A stretch of DNA of 64,000 bases from Gibbula magus (Eukaryota; Mollusca; Gastropoda; Trochida; Trochidae), in NCBI GenBank assembly GCA_936450465.1, contig OW388298.1, positions 4,014,035 to 4,078,034 of the forward strand, read 5' to 3'. The position numbers were made by a program, and so were the translations under genes. Below the pieces are notes generated by a model. It did not search any database. It was not told the DNA's origin and saw nothing but the letters and a program-made list of their open reading frames with translations. Below, piece by piece: positions 51,540-61,511 of the stretch. The stretch's first letter is position 1; each line of letters opens with the position of its first letter.

Positions 51540-53433
51540 CTTGTTGCAGAAGGTCGCGAAGGCCCCCCACTGAGCGTCGTAGAGGTTCCTAGTCGACGGT
51601 CTTTGGGAGGTCGCCACCGCCTCGGCAACGGATTTGGAGAACCCTGCCCCCGTCAGACCCCTTTGAAGACAAACCAAGCGTGAAGCTGTAGAGCCTGGGG
51701 ATTCTCGTGAACTGCTCGTCAGAAGGTCCCACCTTAGAGGAAGGGGGATCGGGTCTAGGAGGCACGTCCTCCGGAGGGGAACGTACCAGGCCCTGGGTGG
51801 CCACAGGGGCGCTATCAGGAGTAGCTGGAGCACCCGTACTCCTGTATCTTCGCCACCACGAGGTTCAGGATGGCAGGACGGGGATAGGCGTAAGCGACGA
51901 TCCCCTCCCATTCTAACGCGAGCGCATCGAGAGCCCACGCGGACGGGTCCGGTACAGGAGACACGTCGCCAGCTTGTGGTTGAGCCGAGTCGCAAAGAGG
52001 TCTATGTGAGGCTTGCCGAACCTTAGACATAGACTCTCGAACACTCTCGGGTGCAACATCCACTCCGTGGATGGAGGTTTGTCAGCAAGGACGTTCTTGG
52101 TTCCCGGGATGTGCACCGCACGGAGAGAGAGTTCGAGACTGTCCACTAGGCGAAACAGCACCATCACCAGCTGCAGGAGAGAGTCTGCTTTGGTCGACCC
52201 CTGTTTGTTGATGGCCCAGGCCGCCGCTGAGCTGTCCGTATAAACACACAGGACCTGCCCCCGCAGCTGACCTGACCAATGGTCGATTGCCAATCGAATG
52301 GCGTCCAGTTCCAGGACGTTGATGTGGCGTCTCACTTGGGTTGACGACCACATCCCCGCTATTTGCTCCGCATCGAGATGAGCTCCCCAGCCTTGGGAGG
52401 AGGCGTCCACGAATAGGTGACGTGTTGCTGGCGGTTCCCCCCCCCCCCCCCCCCCCCAACACGTTGGACTCCTGCTGCCACCAGGAGAGGTGCGGTCTGA
52501 GTTCCAAAGGAATGGAAAAAACGTGGCGACACGCCTTCTCCCGGACATGTACGTTTACCAAGATCTGTAGGGGCCTGAGCTGCAACCTATCCCTTCGGGT
52601 GAAGTGTTGAGTCGCGCTCAGGAAGCCTAACAGCCTTTGCCACTGGCGTAGTGGCAGAGGCCCCCGAAGTGCTAGCTCCAGGAGATCTCGGTAACGTTCC
52701 ATCCGTTCCTTGGTCACAAAGGCCTTGTAGATAGCGGTGTCCAGGCGGGCGCCCAGGAACACCAAGGACGTCGAGGGCTGCAGGTCTGACTTCCCCAGAT
52801 TGACCAGCCACCCCAACCGCCTGAGCAACGCTATCACAAAGTCCCGTTGAGCCTCCAGAACAGACGGGGACCTGTTTTGACCAAACCCGTCGTCCAAATA
52901 GATTGGTTTGGTCATGCAAGTGAACAGCCACGGAGCCGACGAGATCCCGAACGGAAGAACGTTCCACTGGAAGTGGCGTTCCGCTATGACGAAACGTAGG
53001 TACCTGCGATCCCCGTGATAGATGGCAATGTGCAGGTACGCGTCCTGCAGGTCGAGGGATATCATCGAGTCCAAGGGCTCCAGTAATCGCATCACTGACG
53101 GCACTGTCAAGAGTCGAAAATAGGGCGGCGGATCTAGGAAGGAGAGGTTGAATTCCTTCAAGTCGTGGATCAGCCGCCATTTCCCCGGCTCTCGCTTCGG
53201 TCGTACGAACACCGGAGAGTAGTAGCCTGGAGAAAGGTCTTGGAGCGGGATTTCCTCCACCGCCCGTTTGGATATTAGAGTCAGCGGGGGGCGGCGTACC
53301 ACGGGAATACGAAAACCCCGCTCCAAGATCTTGCAAACGAAAGGATCGAGATCTCCAGTTGGGGGCGTAGCGTGAGAGACGGCCTCCCACTGGACCGTCC
53401 ATGGTCGGGACCACCTGCCGTGGAAGGTCCGGA
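51540..53433 (-). pseudogene. RT-RNase H of second DIRS copy, broken
   Basis: RT blocks SPVFVRPKREPGKWRLIHDL and LDLQDAYLHIAI are kept. Two in-frame deletions occur: one before ISKRAVEE (about 20 residues) and one of about 12 residues just before YLDDGF. A poly-C run at 52438-52457 (poly-G in the coding sense) replaces part of the GGVPLRQPP region and breaks the frame between RT and RNase H. RNase H continues in another frame (LFVDASSQGWGAHLD). 'ADALSRPDKPP' is shortened to 'ADKPP'. Confidence 0.8.
52437..52458. repeat. Poly-C homopolymer run
   Basis: About 20 consecutive C within the RT-RNase H pseudogene, where the intact DIRS copy has mixed sequence. Could be slippage or an assembly/base-calling artefact. 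Confidence 0.8.
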
Positions 53434-54855
53434 TATTAACTTGATGACTAAATTTACATATAGTACTACAAGTATCCAAATGTCAAGCTCTGGTTCCAGA
53501 ACACCCTTGTGATGCAATATCTGATAGTAAATATATTTACATCGTTGTTTAAAACATTGCATAAAACACATGTCACGACAGTCTCCATTAACAAAGTACA
53601 AACACGTGACATCAAACTGACACAACCATGGTCGCCATAAGACTTAAGTATCAATTAGCATGTCTTTGGATTACAACTTGTAATAGCCTATTTTTAATAT
53701 ATCTTTGATACATACATGATACATAGCCACGATATATCAACTTCACCAAGTTGTATACCAATTTACTGACTCTAAGATATTTTTTTTTTTAATGAACTAT
53801 GTTCTTTTGAAAATTTTCTCAAACAGAATAACACCATATTTATAATTCATATAATGGTTTAAACGCTATTATTATGTTCAGTGGGGTTTGTGGAACTTGT
53901 TAATGAGTTCAATTATGGGGAAGTAGACCGTTTGAGCTTTAATAACTAGTGTTTCACATACCTGGAGAGAAGTCTTGAAAGTAGATAGTACCTAGATATT
54001 AATAATATGTCGTATATATATTAATAATTCGTTTCTCCATCATACTTCCCGTTCTAAATCTTCTCAACATAACCTCCATTTCTCAATATAATAATGCATG
54101 ATTTATCCAAATTTACCTCTAAACCCCATTTATCAAAATAAGGCCTTCAGCAAATCAAGCTTCTTCTCCCGACCAAAACCATGTCATTTAAAGGCCATTC
54201 AATATCAGCAAACAGTAGCATTAGAATATCTCCCTCTAAGGTAACCTTTGAAAAGACATATCACATGTGTTTCGGAAAAAAAACAAAAAAACATCTAGTG
54301 TTAATGATAGGTTAAACAAATTTACAAATCATAATCAACATAGGCCAAGAAGTCTGTGCACAACATGTCAGCTTGTTCAGCGTTACGTTTAGATATCCAA
54401 AAGAATTATCCTATTTCATGCAGCATTCACCACATGTACAGATGGACAGACATACCTTTCAAACCTCTCTTATCGACAGATGAGCTCTGATTGGAGGACT
54501 CATAACAACTGGGATGTTTGGCTGTCACTGAACACGCTCAGGATTGGTATATGACATGGATTAATTATATTTATTCATTTATGCTAATATAACACAAAGT
54601 TTATATGCACCATTTCACTGAGGAGATTTATTTTTAAATTATTTTATTTATTTTCACGTCCATAACACATAAAAACAATGCGCACCAACTGCAGTGTCAT
54701 ATTACTATTGTACAATGTATGTCTCACAATGAAGTATGTACATGATATGCTTACACTAAGCAGATTGATGAAGTCTCCAGAACCACACATTTATATTTTA
54801 CCTGAATACTTACACTTTCTATATAACAGAGGAAATATATATTAAATGAAGACTA
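53434..54855. other. AT-rich intergenic sequence
   Basis: No gene, repeat or RNA recognised. Confidence 0.4.
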
Positions 54856-55148
54856 CTCACAGTAGACCGGGAGATTGATTTCATCTGTCCTCGTCCTGTA
54901 AAGACACCTGTGAGATGTTCATGTAGTACACACCAACAGATCCACAGGAACATGTGTAACCGTCTGTCTACATATGTGAACTGTGCACACCGAGAAGGAT
55001 CAGGGGGTAGGCGATTGTACAGATACTAGTTCCATATCTCTTGAAAGCCAGTTTAAGTATATTTCCTGAGACTGAACCAGTAAAGGCGAACTGGAAGGGT
55101 CTGTTCAACACAGCTATGGGGGTGCTGGAGCCGGACAGTGTCTGACCT
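54856..55148 (-). pseudogene. Ig-type pseudo-exon (relative of the receptor family)
   Basis: The minus strand after ctgttgataag reads GQTLSGSSTPIAVLNRPFQF then AFTGSVSGNILKLAFKRYGT, and later DGYTCSCGSVGVYYMNISQV then SLQDEDR, ending at a donor-like ACT|GTGAGT. The start resembles exon 2 of the receptor (GQYSLSGPSTATEGS) and the Y-T-C plus I-S-x-V-x-L-x-D-E-D segment is an Ig V-type F-strand region. A TAG just before the DGYTC segment and a TGA after DEDR, with likely indels, break it. It shows that a related gene lies or lay on the minus strand here. Confidence 0.6.
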
Positions 55149-58100
55149 TATCAACAGAAATAAGTAATAATCGATAGGATTGAAAAAATAAAAATGATAA
55201 ACAAGAAATTGACAAGATCAGAATGCAAATAATAAGTGATGTCACTTTCTCCATAGTTCTCCAAACTGTTATTTTGTTTACATTATATAACACTTATCAC
55301 AGTTTTTTGTTTACTATTATTTCCGAACAGGCCTTTTGGTCAACTTCACATGAAAACTGGAATATGATTTCTTTCTGACCTTCATCAATATCATTGATGA
55401 GATCAGAAGAACCATCATTTAATGGTGAATGAAAATATAGCACTTGACCCAGTTTCAAACGAAGGTTGCTGTGGTATTGTCCATGTGATATAAATTGAGT
55501 GTGTCTGAAGAAATTGACAAGACAAATGTGATGACATAATAAGATAGTTTACATTGCCCTTAAGTGAAGTATGACGTAAATTATCTCAGAGTTTGTAAAG
55601 CTGATAGACATATCCAGTAGTCTACTGATGTATTTATAATCATCCGAAATATGTGTTTTGAAGATACGTGGCTGTTGTTTCCGATCCTTTCTAAGGACAA
55701 CCGATTATGTGATAATACACCCAAAATAACCGTTTTGTTTTGACAAAGAACAATCCTTGATAGTTGGTGATGTGCATGGAACAGATCAGTTGTGAAAAAT
55801 GTCTTAATAACCAATTCCCTGTTTCATTAAATGGTTGTAAATCATTCCTAGTATAAGGTCTGCATTGATATATCTGCATTAGTCAATGTGAATCTACCAA
55901 ATGAGAAGAGTACTATAAGACAAATGTGCACATATTACGGAGAACTAAAGACAAGTTAATAATTGTGGATAATGTTTCATATAAGGCATGATCAAAATAA
56001 AGTTTGCAATGATTGACAGGAACAAATCAGGAATAGCTGAAACATGTCGAAACTGAACAATGGGAGTAGTAAATGCATAGAATATGGTCACGTAACAAGG
56101 AGTGAGATATGATTGATGTTGACTGTAAAGTGGTGTGTATTACTGTCAGTCATGTCATGGATCGAAGACGTTTATAATTTAGAGAATAAACAACGAGTAC
56201 GAGTGAGTACGAGAAATATGCAAGATTCGAAATGATGTTCACTGATTTGTATGCATGCGCGTGTTACACCGAACATCTCCAGTGGTCAAACACTATACAA
56301 ATTGGTTCTTTAATAAAACAGCGAGAAACTAATGTTATCATTCTGTTTTGGATAACCCATAAAATAGTTGTCATGTATGACGCACATTGACATTATAAAT
56401 ACATGTAAGATACAACCTGAAATTATTTAATAAGCACATCATTGCCCTTCAGTATGAATGACTGACATGTGTGAGTGACTGAACAGCATAGTGTTGAACC
56501 GAAAATTGAAAAAAAAACTGAACTTTTTTAAAACGACAATGGTTAAAAGTAGTACTGCCCACAAGAGGAATCAACAACGAATGCTTTGAATCAAATGTGT
56601 ACGCCAAGAGCGTTAATCGATCTGAAGTTTGATCAATATTTCGTCTCAGGAATGTGGATTCAGTTCACGTCATGTCGGCCATTGATCCACAACAAAGAAC
56701 GATAACTCTAATCGGACATTTGTCAATGGAGATTACAATTACAGCAACGAAACATCGGATCCAGTAAGTGTTTACCTAACGTAATATTTATTGTAGTGGC
56801 TGCCGAATGTAGATACACTGAATGCAAAGGGACACCCTGGTGAAATATTCTTTAGATCCTGGCGTGATTGAACTTCAGACTGCTGTCCCGATGTCAAACG
56901 ACAGGTTTGATCTCATTCTTCACGCTTATTCTGATTCAGAAACAACGAGAATAGTGCATAGATTGTCCAATATTATCTGATGTTGTCTCTCGTTGATTAG
57001 GTAGATCTAATTATTTATTGATTGAACATTATCGTGTCTGGAACTGATCATGTTTTACTCTGTTGGCAGTCATTTGTGTTTACAAACAACGACGACAACG
57101 TGAAGCCTTTGAAATTATTTAAAATAATCGTCAATAACGTGTCAATTAAAGTAATAATGACAATGTAGATAAATAAATATAATCTTTCCAATTAGAACTA
57201 AACTAATCTGAAGAGCTTAAAGAACACAACATTGTATTTGTGTCAATTTGTTTATTCATGTTTCATCTCTATGACAGATTTATGACATTAAACTTTAAGG
57301 CAAGACATCACTTTTACTTTGCAAAATATTAACATCATTATGTTTTAAAAAAATACAATGTTAAGTTGGTTGACATGTATCACTTATGAAAAAATCATAC
57401 CAATGTCAGACAATGAGAACATCCAAGGGGAAAGCTAACAAGAAACTTCTTAAGACAGTTTGATATACCGACTAGGTAACCACTAAAAGCAATGTCCCTT
57501 GTATATATAATTTTATAAATATTTTCACCACTTATTGTTTTGTGAATTTGCTATAAACTGCTTCATTAAAAGAACTATCTTGATTAAATTTTAATAGATT
57601 GCTTTTCATGATCATTCTGCTCAATCAGGATAATTCAATCTTCAAGGCTCTTTCAATCTCCTGATTCTCTTACCACATTTGCCTTGTATTCTTATGAACT
57701 CAATAGAATGACTTTATATTGAGAAATATTTGCAGTGCCTAGATAAGAGGCTGACGAGATAACATCAAATTTCTAATCATAACATTCAATTGGCTGCCAA
57801 AATAATGCTACATAAAGAAAAGATTACTGAACCCTCAGCAATATGTTGCAAATAATGCAAAAGGCTATCAGGGCTATGAAGGAGTAATGTGAAAACATAT
57901 ACCCTCGCAGAGCAGAGTGTTCATAATAATTTCAAAGAATTGTTGTTTAAATGTTGAAAAGTAATTAATCTCTCAATCACTGTATACAGTCTTGACATAT
58001 CTTGTTTTCTACTTTATTTACTATGAAGGCTTAACTCTCTTTACAAACAAACACAGACTGATAATAAGAAACATTTGATGTCATAGAAAACTGTTGTCAC

Positions 58101-58280
58101 TATAAAAAAAATAGAGCCATTGGATCTTTAGTTCATCAGTTTTAATTAATAAAATACAATAATGATAATTACCTTTATGAAATATGATCAATGTAACAAA
58201 AAGATTCTTTTACAAAATAAATATTACATAACATTTTTGTTGGACCCTCAATTGTTAGTATTCAACTTAAACATTTTGGA
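55149..58280. other. AT-rich intergenic sequence
   Basis: No supported coding sequence. Other exons of the minus-strand Ig relative could be hidden here but none was convincing. Confidence 0.4.
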
Positions 58281-58839
58281 TTACCTCCCTTAGTCTCTAT
58301 ACTGACTGAGGTGAAGAGCACATTATACACTTAATTACTCATGGTGAGGCATTATGAGAAATATAAGGACTCGAGACCTGACTCCCGGGTTAGTCTGACC
58401 TGACCCAGACCTCCGAGGGAGTCAGGTTATGACCCTGTGATCCATATTTGGGGTCACGGTTGCCACACCTACAATTTATAATCCACTTTGGCTAACAGGT
58501 CTGTACAGAACATTTCAGCTCTCTAGACCTTTTGGTAATGGAGACAAATAGGAAAAATAAAGCCTGTATCTCATCATGGTTTATATTGTTTCTTGTTGAA
58601 GACTGAAACAGTTTATTCTCTGGATAAAGTACAATCCCTTCATATGAAAAATGAAAAATGTGTTCAGTGTCAGTGCACAAAGAAAACATACTTTGTAAAA
58701 CACATCTTTGACAGATACTTGTGTATCTACTACCATACTTCAGATAGTGGGTATTACAGATGCTGAGTTTCAGGTATGTTAAGGGTTTTAGACTTCTGCT
58801 CCAAGCAGTCAAAATCAACAACAACCAACATCCCTCTCA

Positions 58840-59395
58840 TGTTTCTATGGAAACAGAAAAAAATTAATTTTTCAGAAAAAAAACTGAAAATATCAAAGGG
58901 CACCACTTCAGTTAGTTAATACACATGCAAAGTTTCAGTAGGATATGATGAACGGTTTTGGAGCTGTGCTCCGGAAACGAACCTGTCTCTGAACAAAGTC
59001 CAAATTCAACAAGTTTCTATGGAAACGAACAAAAATAAAATTTTCAGAAATCTGAAAATATCAAAAGGCACCACTTCAGTTGGTGGGTAATACACATGGA
59101 AAGTTTCAGGAAGATATGATGAACGGTTTTGGAGCTGTGCACCAAAACGAACCTATCTCTGAACAAAGTCCAATTTCAACATGTTTCTATGGAAACGACC
59201 AAAAATAAAATTTTCAGAAATCTGAAAATATCAAAAGGCACCACTTCAGTTGGTGGGTAAATACACATGGAAAGTTTCAGAAAGATATCATGAACGGTTT
59301 TCGAGTTCTGCTCCGGAAACGAAATGATTACGGACGGACAGACAGAAGGACGGGGTGATGACTATATCCCACGGTATTACATACCGGTGGGATAA
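58840..59395. repeat. Tandem dispersed repeat, three ~180-bp units
   Basis: Units share gtttctatggaaacgaacaa, ggcaccacttcagttggtgg, gatatgatgaacggttttgg and ctccggaaacgaacc. The last ends in gacggacagacagaaggacg then ggtattacataccggtggga, a common tail of invertebrate dispersed repeats. Confidence 0.8.
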
Positions 59396-59399
59396 AAAT

Positions 59400-61000
59400 C
59401 TTCTAGGTATTTTTGTTCCAGAGAAGATGAAAATAGGTTTTAGGTCAAGGCCTGGGAGTCCCTAATTTGGGGCCACAGGGTCACCAAATTAATCTACAAT
59501 TTAGAATCCCCATTGGCTACAGAGTCTGTACACATTATTTCAGCCTTCTAGGTCTTTTTGTTCTGGGGAAGAAGATGAAAATAGGTTTTAAGGTTATGGC
59601 CTGTTAGGCCTTTATTTGCTACCACAGGGTCACCAAATCTACAAATAAGAATCCCAAATGGCCAAGGAGTCTGTATACAAAATTTCAGCTCCCCAGACTC
59701 AGCATTTCTGAGAAAGAATATGAAAAATGGAGCCATGGGCTCTGTAGCTCATCAGAGATTATTTTGTTTGATGATGACGACAGAAATATGTTGTCTCAAT
59801 ATAATGTACAATCCCTAACCCTGACAAATCTTAGTCTTGAAATTAAGAGAGAGCAGTCAGCAAGGTCAACACACAGGAGATTATGCAATATTCTGACCCC
59901 TTTGCTCTGGTTACAAGCCAGCTGTGTTTTTTGTGTTTTACCGCCAAATTATGTAATAGACTCTTGCTTGCACTAAACACTGGCAGCACTGATCTAACTG
60001 TATAAGGCTTAAAGAGAACAGGCAATGTGATGAATCTCATGGTACATAGTACAATTTAGAATCACCTTGGCTGAACAATCTCTGCACAATTTTATCGGCT
60101 CTAAGCCTTGTCATCCAAACTAAACATTCTGAACGCAATATTCCTTCTAGTTTGTTCTGGATGAAAACAGGATTTTAGGTAATGGCCTGTGAGGCCCTTA
60201 TTTGGGGCCATAGGGTCACCAAATCTACAATTTAGAATCTCCATTGGCTAAAGACTCTTTACACAACATGACAGCCTTCTAGGTCTTTTCATTCTGGAGA
60301 AGAAGATGAAAATAATCTTATCTTATCATTTCATAAACAGTCATATGCAGTTCACATATCTAATGTAAAATAAAAGAATTCTTAACTCCTCTTCAATTTA
60401 GTCCTTTGTGGCTTGTCACAATTTTCAGTTCATAGGCTATTCAATAGTTCTCATTTCACATTGATTACATCAATTTGACAAACATGTCAACAATGTAGAT
60501 TGTTATCTCAAGTCGACATACATTTCAAATAAAGTGATTGAAGTGTCATAAAATATCAGTTCAAAATTCATTTTCAAAGGTTTTTCAGGCTGTGGCCCAT
60601 ATTTGGGGTCAAAGGGTCACCAAATTTACAACTTAGAATCCCCATTGGCTAAAGAGTTTGCATACAATATTACATCCTTCTAGGTCTTTTTGTTCCGGAG
60701 AAAAAGATGAAAACAGGATTTTAGGTAATGGCCTGTGAGGCCCTTATTTGGGGTCACAGGGTCACCAAATCTACAATTTAGAATCCCCATTGGCCAAGGA
60801 GTCTGTCCATATAATTTCTGCTCTCTGGAGTCATTGGATCTGGAGAAGAAGATGAAAATAGCTTTTTAAGTTATGACCCCTGTGGCCCTTATTTGGGGTC
60901 ACAGGGTCACCTAATCTACAATTTAGAATCCCCATTGGCCAAGGAGTCTGTAATTAAAATTTCGGCTCTCTAGATTTATTGGTTCCCGGAGAAGAAATCG
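59400..61000. repeat. Dispersed repeat, multiple ~145-210-bp units
   Basis: Recurring blocks: 'ggggtcacagggtcaccaaatctacaatttagaatccccattggc', gagtctgtacacaatatttc and tctggagaagaagatgaaaa. Copies begin near 59460, 59620, 60205, 60600, 60750 and 60895, interrupted by unrelated sequence at 59730-60100 and 60310-60570. The last ends in gacggacggatggacggacc. Confidence 0.8.
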
Positions 61001-61007
61001 AAAAAGT

Positions 61008-61100
61008 GACGGACGGACGGATGGACGGACCGACGCCATCCCATGCCATAAGCCCGCGAAAGGTTTACAGACGGACGGATGGACAGATGGACGGACGAAC
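61008..61100. repeat. (GACG/GATG)n-rich tract
   Basis: gacggacggatggacggac occurs twice around an inverted-like centre (atgccataagcccgcgaaag), closing the dispersed repeat. Confidence 0.7.
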
Positions 61101-61194
61101 ACCGGATACCATGCCATTCCATAAGCCCATCGGGCCTTTCAGGCCTGATGACTCAAAAAACCTAACCAACGTACAGACACAATGAAAATAGATA

Positions 61195-61261
61195 AATACA
61201 TACATACATACATACATAAATACATACATACATACATACATACATACATACATACATACAG
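61195..61261. repeat. (CATA)n microsatellite
   Basis: About 16 catacatacata units with two aata interruptions. Confidence 0.95.
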
Positions 61262-61269
61262 TAAACATA

Positions 61270-61508
61270 ATCAAAAACGTATGTTAGACAAACTGCAGCA
61301 GCAGTTGAGGAATGGCTAGTAAATATCATCAAAACATATGTTAGATAAACTGCAGCAGCAGTTGAGGAATGGCTAGTAAATATCATCAAAACATATGTTA
61401 GATTAACTGCAGCAGCAGTTGAGAAATGGCTAGTAAATAACATCAAAACATATCTTAGACCAACTGCAGCAGCAGTTGAGGAATGGCTAGTGAATAGTAT
61501 CAAAAACA
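61270..61508. repeat. 57-bp minisatellite, four units
   Basis: Unit aacatatgttagataaactg, cagcagcagttgaggaatgg, ctagtaaatatcatcaa; starts at 61276, 61333, 61390 and 61447. Because 57 is a multiple of three, a minus-strand open frame (STAAAV repeats) results; not a gene. Confidence 0.9.
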
Positions 61509-61511
61509 ATA

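Larger units (their letters stand above)
50972..53433 (-). mobile_element. Second DIRS copy, internally deleted and 5'-truncated
   Basis: Left part has the same complementary region as the 41-kb copy: inverted arms 50972-51025 and 51210-51263, then a terminal repeat from 51264. Compared with the intact copy, almost the whole recombinase (matching about 41640-42620) is missing at the junction near 51522, and everything 5' of the RT start is lost at about 53433 (no gag, leader or 5' terminal repeat). The rest is about 85% like copy 1 by eye. It depends on another copy for movement, if it moves at all. Confidence 0.85.

Noticed and set aside
61162..61509. Minus-strand frame with STAAAV repeats
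   Set aside because: By-product of the 57-bp minisatellite and the (CATA)n run.
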